A stretch of 64,000 nt of DNA from Limnohabitans kasalickyi (GTDB taxonomy: Bacteria > Pseudomonadota > Gammaproteobacteria > Burkholderiales > Burkholderiaceae_C). Positions 33,888 through 43,251 of the stretch are shown piece by piece (the first letter of the stretch is position 1; the number at the start of each line of letters is the position of its first letter). The position numbers were made by a program, and so were the translations under genes. Below the pieces are notes generated by a model, which did not search any database, was not told where the DNA came from, and worked only from the letters and a program-made list of their open reading frames with translations. The stretch is from the NCBI GenBank assembly GCA_965234325.1, contig OZ248415.1:248001-312000 (forward strand). The letters run 5' to 3'.

Positions 33888-35114
33888 TTGAAGAAGATCC
33901 AAAAATCCAACAAGCTGTCCAACGTCTGTTATGACATTCGCGGTCCCATCATGGACCGAGCGCGTCACATGGAGGAGGAGGGCCACAAGATCATCAAACT
34001 CAACATCGGCAATTTGGCTGTGTTTGGTTTCGATGCGCCCGAAGAAATTCAGCAAGACATGATCCGTAACCTGCCCACCTCGGCCGGTTACTCCGACAGC
34101 AAAGGTATCTTTGCTGCGCGCAAAGCGGTGATGCACGAGACGCAAAAGCAAGGCATCAAGGGTGTCACGCTGGACGATATTTACTTGGGTAATGGCGCCA
34201 GTGAGCTGATCGTCATGGCCACCAACGGTTTGCTCAACGATGGCGACGAAATGTTGTTGCCCGCCCCCGACTATCCGCTGTGGACCGCGGCGGTGAGCTT
34301 GTCGGGCGGTACGCCTGTGCATTACGTGTGCGACGAAGCCAACGGTTGGATGCCCAACATAGCCGACATTCGCGCCAAGATCACGCCCAACACCAAAGGC
34401 ATTGTGGTCATCAACCCGAACAACCCAACGGGTGCGTTGTACTCTGATGAGCTGTTGCTCGAGATCGTGGCCTTGGCGCGTGAGCATGGCTTGATCATTT
34501 TTGCCGACGAGGTGTACGACAAGGTTTTGTACGACGGCGTCAAGCACACGCCGTTGGGCAGCTTGAGCGAAGACGTGCTGACGTTGACATTCAATTCCTT
34601 GTCCAAGAGTTATCGCTCGTGCGGTTACCGCGCGGGTTGGTTGGTGGTGTCAGGCGATAAAAAGCCCGCTGCCGATTACATCGAGGGCCTCAACATGCTC
34701 TCGAACATGCGCTTGTGTGCCAACGTGCCAGGCCAATGGGCGATCCAAACCGCCTTGGGCGGTTACCAAAGCATCAACGACTTGGTGGGTGAGGGGGGCC
34801 GTTTGCGCAAGCAGCGCGACTTGGCGTACGAACTCATCACCGCGATTCCTGGTGTGACGTGTGTGAAGCCTCAAGCGGCGTTGTATATGTTCCCGCGCTT
34901 AGACCCGAAGGTCTACCCGATCAAAGACGACCAACAATTCTTTTTGGAATTGTTGGAAGAAACCAAGGTCATGTTGGTGCAGGGCACGGGCTTCAATTGG
35001 CCAGACACGGATCACTTCCGCATTGTCTTCTTGCCTCACGTCGACGATTTGCGCGAGGCCATCTTGCGCATCGCTAAATTCCTAGAAAACTATAGAAATA
35101 AAAACGCAGTATGA
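33888..35114 (+). CDS. alaA: Alanine aminotransferase AlaA-type PLP enzyme
   Basis: 408 residues of class I/II aminotransferases. It starts with TTG 33888 (KKIQKSNKLSNVCYDIRGP), preceded by a strong GGAGGGA site; no ATG fits better. The PLP lysine lies in TFNSLSKSYRSCGYRAGW, with NPNNPTGALYS and FADEVYDKVLYDG nearby. The stretch SNVCYDIRGPIMDRARHMEEEGHKIIKLNIGN is characteristic of AlaA (pyruvate/glutamate transamination to alanine). It overlaps hom by ATGA, heading a run of amino-acid then molybdopterin genes. Confidence 0.93.
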   Translation: MKKIQKSNKLSNVCYDIRGPIMDRARHMEEEGHKIIKLNIGNLAVFGFDAPEEIQQDMIRNLPTSAGYSDSKGIFAARKAVMHETQKQGIKGVTLDDIYLGNGASELIVMATNGLLNDGDEMLLPAPDYPLWTAAVSLSGGTPVHYVCDEANGWMPNIADIRAKITPNTKGIVVINPNNPTGALYSDELLLEIVALAREHGLIIFADEVYDKVLYDGVKHTPLGSLSEDVLTLTFNSLSKSYRSCGYRAGWLVVSGDKKPAADYIEGLNMLSNMRLCANVPGQWAIQTALGGYQSINDLVGEGGRLRKQRDLAYELITAIPGVTCVKPQAALYMFPRLDPKVYPIKDDQQFFLELLEETKVMLVQGTGFNWPDTDHFRIVFLPHVDDLREAILRIAKFLENYRNKNAV

Positions 35115-36421
35115 AACCGATTCAAGTTGGCCTATTGGGCATTGGCACTGTAGGCAGCGGCACATTTGAAGTGCTCAACCGAAACCAAGAAGAGATCCAG
35201 CGTCGCGCGGGTCGCGGCATTGAAGTGACGATGGTGGCCGACCTTGATGTGGCACGCGCCAAAAGCATTGTGGGTGCCAACGTGCAAGTGGTGGACGATG
35301 CGCGCAAAGTCATTGCCAACCCCGACATTGACATCGTGGTTGAGCTGATTGGCGGCTACGGCATTGCCAAACAACTCGTGCTCGAAGCCATCGAGGCAGG
35401 CAAGCATGTGGTGACCGCCAACAAGGCCTTGCTCGCCGTGCATGGCACAGAAATTTTTGCAGCAGCCCACAAAAAGGGCGTGATGGTGGCGTTTGAAGCG
35501 GCTGTGGCTGGCGGTATCCCAATCATCAAAGCCCTGCGCGAAGGCCTGACCGCCAACCGTATCCAGTGGCTGGCCGGCATCATCAATGGCACGACCAACT
35601 TCATCTTGTCTGAGATGCGCGACAAGGGCCTGGCTTTTGACGACGTACTCAAGCAAGCTCAAGCCTTGGGCTATGCCGAAGCCGACCCCACCTTTGACAT
35701 CGAAGGTGTGGACGCCGCGCACAAAGTCACCCTCATGTCGGCCATCGCTTTTGGCGTACCGGTGCAGTTTGACAAAGCCTATGTGGAAGGCATCACCAAA
35801 CTGGAAGCGCAAGACATCAAGTACGCCGAACAACTGGGCTACCGCATCAAATTGCTAGGTATTTCAAAGCGCACAACCGCAGGCATTGAGCTGCGCGTGC
35901 ACCCCTGCTTGGTGCCAGCCAAGCGCTTGATTGCTAACGTCGAAGGCGCGATGAACGCCGTGATGGTGCATGCCGATGCCGTCGGCACCACGTTGTATTA
36001 CGGCAAAGGTGCAGGCAGTGAGCCCACCGCCAGTGCCGTGATCGCCGACTTGGTGGACATCACCCGTTTGCACACCGCAGACCCACTGAACCGCGTGCCG
36101 CATTTGGCGTTCCAGCCTGATGCCATGAGCAATTTACCCATTCTGCCAATGGCCGAAGTGGTCACCAGCTACTACCTGCGCATGCGCGTGGCAGACCAGG
36201 CTGGCGTGCTCGCCAAGGTCACCGGCATTTTGGCCAACGCCGACATCAGCATTGATGCGGTGTTGCAGCGCGAAGCCGGTGAGGGCGAGAGCCACACCGA
36301 CCTCATCATCTTGACCCACGATTGCGTGGAAGCCAAGATGAACCAAGCCATGGCTGAGATGCAACAACTCAGCACCGTGTTGGCCCCGATCACCCGCATC
36401 CGCAAAGAAGAGTTGAACTGA
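35111..36421 (+). CDS. hom: Homoserine dehydrogenase
   Basis: 436 residues. It reduces aspartate semialdehyde to homoserine with NAD(P)H. The N-terminal Rossmann motif is GLLGIGTVGSGTFEVL; the catalytic domain has VTANKALLAVHG, AGIINGTTNFILSEM and EADPTFDIEGVDAAHKV; a C-terminal ACT domain (VADQAGVLAKVTGILANADISIDAV) suggests feedback control by threonine. The start overlaps alaA (ATGA) and the stop overlaps thrC (TGATG), so expression is coupled. Confidence 0.97.
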   Translation: MKPIQVGLLGIGTVGSGTFEVLNRNQEEIQRRAGRGIEVTMVADLDVARAKSIVGANVQVVDDARKVIANPDIDIVVELIGGYGIAKQLVLEAIEAGKHVVTANKALLAVHGTEIFAAAHKKGVMVAFEAAVAGGIPIIKALREGLTANRIQWLAGIINGTTNFILSEMRDKGLAFDDVLKQAQALGYAEADPTFDIEGVDAAHKVTLMSAIAFGVPVQFDKAYVEGITKLEAQDIKYAEQLGYRIKLLGISKRTTAGIELRVHPCLVPAKRLIANVEGAMNAVMVHADAVGTTLYYGKGAGSEPTASAVIADLVDITRLHTADPLNRVPHLAFQPDAMSNLPILPMAEVVTSYYLRMRVADQAGVLAKVTGILANADISIDAVLQREAGEGESHTDLIILTHDCVEAKMNQAMAEMQQLSTVLAPITRIRKEELN

Positions 36422-37854
36422 TGCTGTATTTGTCCACGCGCGGCCACGCCGAGCGCAAGCGTTTTTGTGAAATTCTTCTCGAGGGCTTGGCCCCCGACGG
36501 CGGTTTGTATTTGCCCGAGCACTACCCGCAGGTGGACGATGCAGCGTTGACGCGTTTGCGCACCACGTTCAACACACAAGGCTATGCAGCCTTGGCCTTT
36601 GAAGTACTGTCGCTCTATATCGACGACATTCCTGCTGCCGATCTGAAAGCTCTGTGCGCCAAGACTTACACCAAACAGGTGTACGGCACTGAGGCCATCG
36701 TGCCGGTGCGAAAGCTTGAAGAGGGCTTGCTGGTCGAGGCTTTGTCCAATGGCCCCACGCTCGCCTTCAAAGACATGGCCATGCAACTGCTGGGCAATTT
36801 GTTTGAATACGAGTTGGCACGTCGTGGCGAAGAGCTGAATATCTTTGGTGCGACCAGTGGCGACACGGGCAGCGCAGCCGAATACGCCATGCGTGGCAAA
36901 AAAGGTGTGCGCGTCTTCATGACCAGCCCACACGGCCGCATGAGCCCGTTCCAACAAGCGCAAATGTTCAGCTTGATGGACGAGAACATCCACAACATCG
37001 CCATCGAAGGCGTGTTTGACGATTGCCAAGACTTGGTGAAGGCCGTCTCCAACGATTTGGACTTCAAAACCAAATACAAAATCGGCACAGTCAATTCCAT
37101 CAACTGGGCGCGCTTGTTGGCCCAAGTGGTGTACTACTTCGCAGGCTATTTCCAAGCGACCACGGCCAACAGCCAAAAAGTGAGCTTCACCGTGCCAAGT
37201 GGCAACTTTGGCAACGTGTGCGCCGGCCATGTGGCCCGCATGATGGGTTTGCCCGTGGACACCTTGGTGGCCGCCACCAACGAAAACGATGTGTTGGACG
37301 AGTTCTTCCGCACCGGCGTGTACCGCGTGCGCGGCAGCGCTGACACCCACGAAACATCCAGCCCGTCGATGGACATTTCCAAGGCCAGCAACTTCGAACG
37401 TTTTGTGTTCGATTTACTCGGTCGCGATGCAGCGCTCACCAAAGACTTATTTGGTGCGCAAATCTCGAAGAACGGCAAGTTCGACCTGAGTGGCAACCCG
37501 CACTTTGCAGAAGCTGCAGCGCGTTACGGTTTTGCCAGCGGCAAGAGCACACATGCCAACCGTTTGGCCACCATCCAAGATGTGTACAAGCGCTTCGGCG
37601 AAATGATTGACACCCACACGGCAGACGGCGTGAAAGTGGCGCGTGAACACCTCAAGGCTGATGTGCCCATGATCGTGTTGGAAACCGCTTTGCCCATCAA
37701 ATTTGCGGCCACCATCGTGGAAGCCTTGGGTCAAGAGCCACATCGCCCAGCCAAATTCGAGGGCATCGAGGCCTTGCCAAAGCGGGTGCTGGTGATGAAG
37801 GCGGATGTGGCGCAAATCAAAACTTACATCACCCAACATTGCGACCACGCATGA
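36421..37854 (+). CDS. thrC: Threonine synthase
   Basis: 477 residues, the long class II type. It converts O-phosphohomoserine to threonine with PLP. It begins MLYLSTRGHAERKRFCEILLEGLAPDGGLYLPE, the PLP lysine is in GPTLAFKDMAMQLLG near residue 119, and GATSGDTGSAAEYAMRGKKGV is the phosphate-binding loop. Only homoserine kinase (thrB) is missing between hom and thrC; it must be elsewhere, as in many Betaproteobacteria. The stop overlaps the mobB start. Confidence 0.97.
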   Translation: MLYLSTRGHAERKRFCEILLEGLAPDGGLYLPEHYPQVDDAALTRLRTTFNTQGYAALAFEVLSLYIDDIPAADLKALCAKTYTKQVYGTEAIVPVRKLEEGLLVEALSNGPTLAFKDMAMQLLGNLFEYELARRGEELNIFGATSGDTGSAAEYAMRGKKGVRVFMTSPHGRMSPFQQAQMFSLMDENIHNIAIEGVFDDCQDLVKAVSNDLDFKTKYKIGTVNSINWARLLAQVVYYFAGYFQATTANSQKVSFTVPSGNFGNVCAGHVARMMGLPVDTLVAATNENDVLDEFFRTGVYRVRGSADTHETSSPSMDISKASNFERFVFDLLGRDAALTKDLFGAQISKNGKFDLSGNPHFAEAAARYGFASGKSTHANRLATIQDVYKRFGEMIDTHTADGVKVAREHLKADVPMIVLETALPIKFAATIVEALGQEPHRPAKFEGIEALPKRVLVMKADVAQIKTYITQHCDHA

Positions 37855-38381
37855 AGGTCGTTGCATTTGCAGGGTATTCCGGATCGGGCAAAACCACGTT
37901 GGTAGAGCAACTGATTGTGGAGATGCGCATGCGTGGTTTGCGGGTGTCGGTGGTCAAACATGCACACCACAACTTTGACGTGGATCAGCCGGGCAAAGAC
38001 AGTTGGCGTCACCGTGAGGCGGGCGCTTTTGAAGTTGTAGTCGCCTCTAACCAACGCCTGGTGGTGCAACGCACGTTTGAGCAACCCACACGTTTGTCGG
38101 TGCACCAATTGTTGGCCGAGGTGTACGACGGTGTCGATTGGGTGTTGGTTGAGGGCTTCAAGCAAAGCGATTTGCTGAAAGTCGAAGTCTGGCGACATGC
38201 CTCGGGCCAGCCTGTGCGTTACCCAGACGACGATTTTGTGGTGGCCATCGCGACCGATTCCCCACAAGCCTTGCCTGAGCCCACCCTGCGCCCTCTGTTG
38301 GATTTGAACGACGCCGAAGCCGTGTGCGCCTGGCTTATCGACCACGAAGATCGCTTTCACTACAACCCCCGTTCTCTATGA
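37851..38381 (+). CDS. mobB: Molybdopterin-guanine dinucleotide synthesis protein MobB
   Basis: 176 residues. A P-loop GTPase-like protein with Walker A GYSGSGKTTLVEQLI near the start, RVSVVKHAHHNFDVDQPGKDSWRHREAG and VDWVLVEGFKQSDLLKVEVWR, the MobB signature. It assists insertion of nucleotide-modified molybdenum cofactor. ATG 37851 overlaps thrC (ATGA). It links the threonine genes to the molybdenum cofactor genes in one overlapping string. Confidence 0.95.
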   Translation: MKVVAFAGYSGSGKTTLVEQLIVEMRMRGLRVSVVKHAHHNFDVDQPGKDSWRHREAGAFEVVVASNQRLVVQRTFEQPTRLSVHQLLAEVYDGVDWVLVEGFKQSDLLKVEVWRHASGQPVRYPDDDFVVAIATDSPQALPEPTLRPLLDLNDAEAVCAWLIDHEDRFHYNPRSL

Positions 38382-39619
38382 CACGTCCTGCACTGCTGTC
38401 TCTCGATGAAGCCATGCCTCAACTGCTGGCGCAAGCCAAGCCGTTGGAAGCCAAGCAAACCATCTCCACCTTTGACGCGGACGGGCGGGTGCTCGCGCAG
38501 GATGTCGTGGCCGCCTTGCAAGTTCCACCACAAGACAACAGTTCGATGGACGGCTATGCCGTGCGCACGGCTGACTGTGCCCAAGCCGGTGCCGTGTTGC
38601 GTGTGACGCAGCGTATTCCTGCCGGTACGTATGGCACACCTTTGAATGCAGGCGAAACAGCTCGCATCTTCACGGGTGCACCTATCCCCCTCGGCGCAGA
38701 TGCCGTGGTGATGCAAGAAGACTGCGAAGTCCTAGAAGACGAAAAAATCAAAGTGAGCAAGTCTGTGCCTCCAGCGCAGTGGATTCGCCGCTCGGGTGAA
38801 GACGTCAAACGTGGGGCCAAGGTGCTGACCCAGGGCATGCGTCTGACGCCCGCTGAATTGGGCTTGGCGGCCAGCATCGGCTTGGCGCAGTTGCAGGTAT
38901 CGGCAAGACCACGCGTGGCCTTGTTCTCGACCGGTGATGAGTTGGTCATGCCTGGCGATGTCGCCCCCGAAGCCATGCCTGCCGGTGCCATTTACAACTC
39001 CAACCGTTTCTTTTTGCGTGCCATGTTGCAGCGTTTGGGCTGCGAGGTGACCGACCTGGGCATCGTGCCCGATAAGCGCGAGGCCACCATTGCGGCTATG
39101 CGAGAAGCCGCCCAACACCACGATTTGATTTTGACCAGCGGCGGTGTGTCGGTGGGCGAAGAAGACCACATCAAGCCCGCCGTTGAGGCCTTGGGTGAAT
39201 TGAACCTCTGGCAATTGGCCATCAAGCCCGGTAAGCCCTTTGCGTATGGCAAGGTGAATCGTGGGTTCGAGGGTGATGCTTGCCACTTCATGGGCTTGCC
39301 CGGCAACCCCGTGTCCAGTTTTGTGACCTTCTTGTTGTTGGTCCGCCCGTTTGTGTTGGCCTTGCAAGGCGTCACGCAAACCGAGGTGAAACGCACCGAG
39401 ATGACGGCCCACTTTGATTGGCCCCGTGCCGACAAGCGCCGTGAGTTTTTGCGTGTCAAACGCAACGCGCAAGGTGGGCTCGATTTGTTTCCCAATCAAA
39501 GCTCGGGCGTTTTGACTTCGGCCGTGTGGGGTGATGGCGTGGTGGATAACCCCGCTGGGCAGACGATTTCAAAAGGCGATACCGTTCGCTTTATTTCCTT
39601 TGCGGAGTGGTTGGCATGA
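38378..39619 (+). CDS. moeA: Molybdopterin molybdenumtransferase MoeA
   Basis: 413 residues. It inserts molybdate into adenylated molybdopterin. Seen: VPPQDNSSMDGYAVRTAD, the IFTGAPIPLGADAVVMQEDC block, RVALFSTGDELVMPGD, the NSNRFFLRAMLQRLGCEVTDLGIVPD core and TSGGVSVGEEDHIKPA with FMGLPGNPVSSFVTF. ATG 38378 overlaps mobB by ATGA; the stop overlaps moaD. Confidence 0.97.
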   Translation: MTRPALLSLDEAMPQLLAQAKPLEAKQTISTFDADGRVLAQDVVAALQVPPQDNSSMDGYAVRTADCAQAGAVLRVTQRIPAGTYGTPLNAGETARIFTGAPIPLGADAVVMQEDCEVLEDEKIKVSKSVPPAQWIRRSGEDVKRGAKVLTQGMRLTPAELGLAASIGLAQLQVSARPRVALFSTGDELVMPGDVAPEAMPAGAIYNSNRFFLRAMLQRLGCEVTDLGIVPDKREATIAAMREAAQHHDLILTSGGVSVGEEDHIKPAVEALGELNLWQLAIKPGKPFAYGKVNRGFEGDACHFMGLPGNPVSSFVTFLLLVRPFVLALQGVTQTEVKRTEMTAHFDWPRADKRREFLRVKRNAQGGLDLFPNQSSGVLTSAVWGDGVVDNPAGQTISKGDTVRFISFAEWLA

Positions 39620-39867
39620 ACGTCACCTTGAAGTACTTTGCGTCCATTCGCGAAGCCATCGGGCAGGGCAGTGAAAGTGTGAGCACGCAAGCCCCCACGC
39701 TCAATGCTTTGCGCGATGAGTTGCTGGCGCGCGGCGGCGCTTATGCCGAAGTTTTGGCACCCGGCCGCGCTGTGCGCACGGCTTTGAATCAAGACTTGTG
39801 CGACGGTGATGCGGCGCTCAGCGAAGGTTGCGAAGTCGCATTTTTCCCCCCCGTGACCGGCGGCTGA
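39616..39867 (+). CDS. moaD: Molybdopterin synthase sulfur carrier subunit MoaD
   Basis: 83 residues in a ubiquitin-like fold. It ends in EVAFFPPVTGG, the di-glycine tail that carries the thiocarboxylate used by MoaE. MNVTLKYFASIREAIG is the usual start. ATG 39616 overlaps moeA by four bases. Confidence 0.95.
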   Translation: MNVTLKYFASIREAIGQGSESVSTQAPTLNALRDELLARGGAYAEVLAPGRAVRTALNQDLCDGDAALSEGCEVAFFPPVTGG

Positions 39868-39892
39868 TCCCCTTGGTTTTCTAAGACGATTT

Positions 39893-40375
39893 ATGACTTT
39901 CACTGTCAGCATCCAAACCCAAGATTTTGATGTGAGCCAAGAGCTCGCAGCCTTGCGTGCAGGGGATGCGCGTGTGGGCGCGGTCTGTTCTTTTCTTGGC
40001 ACCGTGCGTGAACGCAACGACGGCAGCTCGGTAGCCAGTATGGAACTGGAGCATTACCCAGGCATGACCGAGAAATCCATCTCGGCCATGATGGACGAGG
40101 CCAAAAAGCGCTTTGACATCTTTGCCGCGCGCGTGATTCACCGCGTGGGTTTGTTGCACCCCGAAGACCAAATTGTGTTTGTGGCGGTGACCTCAGCCCA
40201 CCGTGGTGAGAGTTTCAAGGCGTGTGAGTTTTTGATGGACTACCTCAAAACCCAAGCGCCTTTCTGGAAAAAAGAAGTCACGCCCGAAGGCGCGCGCTGG
40301 GTGGATGCCCGCGTCAGCGACGACCAAGCCTTGGCGCGTTGGGGTATCAAAGCGACGAACAGCATCGCACCCTAG
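39893..40375 (+). CDS. moaE: Molybdopterin synthase catalytic subunit MoaE
   Basis: 160 residues. It forms the dithiolene of molybdopterin with MoaD. Seen: GAVCSFLGTVRERNDG, the core SMELEHYPGMTEKSI, RVGLLHPEDQIVFVAVTSAHRGESFKACEFLMDYLKTQAPFWKKE with the active-site lysines. It lies 25 bases after moaD and closes the alaA-to-moaE string. A 153-base gap with a candidate heat-shock promoter follows. Confidence 0.96.
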   Translation: MTFTVSIQTQDFDVSQELAALRAGDARVGAVCSFLGTVRERNDGSSVASMELEHYPGMTEKSISAMMDEAKKRFDIFAARVIHRVGLLHPEDQIVFVAVTSAHRGESFKACEFLMDYLKTQAPFWKKEVTPEGARWVDARVSDDQALARWGIKATNSIAP

Positions 40376-40431
40376 TGTGGTGTGCGTCACCGCACGGACA
40401 GGGCGGTGTTTGACGGGTCGAATGTGTCATG

Positions 40432-40449
40432 CCTTGACCCATGTCAAGG
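40432..40449. promoter_or_regulatory. Perfect inverted repeat upstream of clpB
   Basis: CCTTGAC (40432-40438), a CCAT spacer, then GTCAAGG (40443-40449). No T tract follows, so it is more like an operator than a terminator. It lies just upstream of the heat-shock promoter candidate. Confidence 0.45.
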
Positions 40450-40467
40450 TCACTTTGCTTGCGTGAT

Positions 40468-40495
40468 CTTGAAATAAGACGCAACAGCCTCAGTT
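40468..40495 (+). promoter_or_regulatory. Candidate sigma-32 heat-shock promoter of clpB
   Basis: CTTGAAA at 40468-40474 matches the sigma-32 -35 consensus exactly, and CCTCAGTT at 40488-40495, 13 bases later, is a fair match to the -10 CCCCATNT. Position about 35 bases before the clpB start fits. Confidence 0.6.
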
Positions 40496-40528
40496 ATTGA
40501 TCCATACAACATTTGCTCCGGAGTTTCC

Positions 40529-43138
40529 ATGCGTCTCGACAAACTCACCACTAAATTTCAAGAAGCGCTGTCAGAGGCTCAAAGTTTGGCCTTGGGTGGC
40601 GACCATGCCTACATCGAACCCTCTCACGTACTGGTTGCCATGCTGCGCCAAGACGATGGCCCCAAGTCGTTGCTGCAACGCGCGGGCGCGAACGTCGTCA
40701 GCTTGCTAACCGCCGCTGAGACTGCCATGAACCGCTTGCCCAAAGTTGAAGGTCAAGAGCAAGTGCAAGTCGGCCGTGACACCGTGTCCTTGGTGCAAGC
40801 CGCTGAAAAAGAAGCCATCAAGCGTGGCGATCAGTTTGTAGCCAGCGAGTTGTTTTTGCTCGCCATGTGCGACAACAAAGGCAACTGGGGCAAGATGGCC
40901 ACCGACAGTGGCCTGAGCCGTCGCTCCTTGGAGTCTGCCGTGACAGCCGTGCGCGGTGGTCAAAAGGTGGACAACGCCGAGAGCGAAGGGCAACGTGAGT
41001 CGCTCAAAAAATACTGCGTCGACCTGACCGAGCGTGCACGCAATGGCAAGCTCGACCCCGTGATTGGCCGTGATGACGAAATTCGCCGCGCCATTCAAGT
41101 GCTGCAGCGTCGCACCAAAAACAACCCCGTGTTGATTGGTGAGCCCGGCGTGGGTAAGACCGCGATTGTGGAAGGCTTGGCGCAGCGCATCGTGGCCGGT
41201 GAGGTGCCAGATTCGCTCAAAGGCAAACGCGTGCTGTCCCTGGATATGGCCGCGCTGTTGGCGGGTGCCAAGTTCCGCGGTGAATTCGAAGAGCGCCTGA
41301 AAAGCGTGTTGACCGAATTGGCCAAAGACGAAGGTAAGACCATCGTTTTCATCGACGAGTTGCACACCATGGTGGGCGCAGGCAAGGCCGAAGGTGCGAT
41401 GGATGCGGGCAACATGCTCAAGCCCGCGTTGGCACGCGGCGAGCTGCATTGCGTGGGTGCCACCACGCTGGACGAGTACCGCAAATACATCGAAAAAGAT
41501 GCGGCATTGGAGCGCCGTTTTCAAAAGATCATCGTGGGTGAGCCGACGGTCGAAGCCACCATCGCCATCTTGCGCGGCCTGCAAGAAAAGTACGAAGTGC
41601 ACCATGGCGTCGAGATCACCGACCCCGCCATCGTGGCGGCGGCGGAGTTGTCGCACCGCTACATCACCGACCGTTTCTTGCCCGACAAAGCGATTGACTT
41701 GATCGACGAAGCCGCAGCCAAGGTGAAGATCGAAATCGACTCCAAGCCCGAGGTGATGGACAAGCTCGACCGCCGCTTGATTCAGCTCAAGATCGAGCGC
41801 GAAGCCGTGCGCAAAGAAAAAGACGAAGCCTCGCAAAAGCGCTTGGCCTTGCTGGAAGAGGAGATCACGCAACTGGGCAAAGAAGCCGCGGACTTGGATG
41901 AGATTTGGAAGTCTGAAAAAGCCTCGGCCCACGGCGGTGCGCAGATCAAAGAAGAGATTGACCGTTTGCGTTTTCAAATTGAAGAGTTCACCCGCAAGGG
42001 CGATTTCAACAAGGTGGCTGAGTTGCAGTACGGCAAATTGCCCGAGCTTGAAAAACGCATGAAAAACGCCACTGCCAAAGAAAATGCCAAGCAGGCCAAA
42101 ACGGGTGGTCATCGCCTGCTGCGCACGCAAGTGGGTGTGGAAGAGATTGCCGAAGTGGTGGCGCGTGCCACAGGCATTCCGGTGTCTAAGTTGATGCAGG
42201 GCGAGCGCGAAAAGTTGTTGCAGATGGAAGACAAGCTGCACAACCGCGTGGTCGGTCAAGACGAGGCGATCACCGCGGTGGCCAACGCCATTCGCCGTTC
42301 GCGTGCAGGCTTGGGCGACCCCAACCGTCCGACCGGCTCGTTCTTGTTCTTGGGCCCCACGGGCGTGGGCAAGACCGAGTTGTGCAAGGCCTTGGCGGGG
42401 TTCTTGTTTGACAGCGAAGACCACATGATTCGCATCGACATGAGCGAGTTCATGGAGAAGCACTCGGTGAGCCGATTGATCGGTGCGCCTCCCGGCTACG
42501 TGGGCTACGACGAGGGCGGTTATTTGACCGAAGCCGTGCGTCGCAAACCCTACAGCGTGTTGTTGCTCGATGAGGTGGAAAAGGCGCATCCCGATGTGTT
42601 CAACATCTTGTTGCAAGTCTTGGACGACGGTCGATTGACCGATGGCCAAGGCCGCACGGTGGACTTCAAGAACACGGTGATCGTGATGACGTCCAACATT
42701 GGCTCGCCCATCATCCAAAGCATGGTGGGTGAAGACCCGCAAGACATCAAAGACGCGGTATGGGATGAGTTGAAAAACCATTTCCGCCCCGAGTTTTTGA
42801 ACCGCATTGACGAGACGGTGGTGTTTCATGCCTTGGATGCTGGGCACATCGCCAGCATTGCTGACATTCAGCTCAAAGTTCTATCGGCTCGTTTGGCCAA
42901 GATGGATTTCACCTTGCAAGTTTCGCCGGCAGCGTTGGCGGAGTTGGCCAAGGTGGGCTTTGACCCTGTGTTCGGCGCTCGCCCCCTGAAGCGTGCGATT
43001 CAGCAGCGGATTGAAAACCCCTTGTCGAAGCTGCTGCTCGAAGGCAAGTTCGGCCCCAAAGACACGATTGCCGTCAATGTCGACCCGGTGCGTGCCCCGG
43101 GCGAGTTTGCGTTCACCAAAATCGCTTCCCCAACGTGA
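40529..43138 (+). CDS. clpB: ATP-dependent disaggregase ClpB
   Basis: 869 residues, a normal length. It rescues aggregated proteins with DnaK. Seen: the Clp N-domain (MRLDKLTTKFQEALSEAQ), AAA-1 with Walker A GEPGVGKTAIVEG at about residue 204 and FIDELHTMVGAG, the coiled-coil M-domain (REAVRKEKDEASQKRLALLEEEI), and AAA-2 with GPTGVGKTELCKALAG at about residue 609 and YSVLLLDEVEKAHPDVF. The M-domain separates ClpB from ClpA and ClpC. GGAG precedes ATG 40529. Heat-shock control is supported by the promoter candidate upstream. Confidence 0.98.
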   Translation: MRLDKLTTKFQEALSEAQSLALGGDHAYIEPSHVLVAMLRQDDGPKSLLQRAGANVVSLLTAAETAMNRLPKVEGQEQVQVGRDTVSLVQAAEKEAIKRGDQFVASELFLLAMCDNKGNWGKMATDSGLSRRSLESAVTAVRGGQKVDNAESEGQRESLKKYCVDLTERARNGKLDPVIGRDDEIRRAIQVLQRRTKNNPVLIGEPGVGKTAIVEGLAQRIVAGEVPDSLKGKRVLSLDMAALLAGAKFRGEFEERLKSVLTELAKDEGKTIVFIDELHTMVGAGKAEGAMDAGNMLKPALARGELHCVGATTLDEYRKYIEKDAALERRFQKIIVGEPTVEATIAILRGLQEKYEVHHGVEITDPAIVAAAELSHRYITDRFLPDKAIDLIDEAAAKVKIEIDSKPEVMDKLDRRLIQLKIEREAVRKEKDEASQKRLALLEEEITQLGKEAADLDEIWKSEKASAHGGAQIKEEIDRLRFQIEEFTRKGDFNKVAELQYGKLPELEKRMKNATAKENAKQAKTGGHRLLRTQVGVEEIAEVVARATGIPVSKLMQGEREKLLQMEDKLHNRVVGQDEAITAVANAIRRSRAGLGDPNRPTGSFLFLGPTGVGKTELCKALAGFLFDSEDHMIRIDMSEFMEKHSVSRLIGAPPGYVGYDEGGYLTEAVRRKPYSVLLLDEVEKAHPDVFNILLQVLDDGRLTDGQGRTVDFKNTVIVMTSNIGSPIIQSMVGEDPQDIKDAVWDELKNHFRPEFLNRIDETVVFHALDAGHIASIADIQLKVLSARLAKMDFTLQVSPAALAELAKVGFDPVFGARPLKRAIQQRIENPLSKLLLEGKFGPKDTIAVNVDPVRAPGEFAFTKIASPT

Positions 43139-43251
43139 GTGGCATCTCAGGTTGATGCGGTGTGGGGGGCTTGTCCCCCAGTAGACGGAGCATCAAAAGT
43201 TCAGCAGTTAGGATTAAGCACCCTATTTACCGAGCTTTTTAGCCGCCCACT

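Noticed and set aside
36172..37350. 392-codon minus-strand frame across the hom-thrC junction
   Set aside because: Both plus-strand genes are full-length known enzymes; the antisense translation has no family features.
40706..42847. 713-codon minus-strand reading frame opposite clpB
   Set aside because: It is an antisense shadow of a clear ClpB gene, with no motif or ribosome site.
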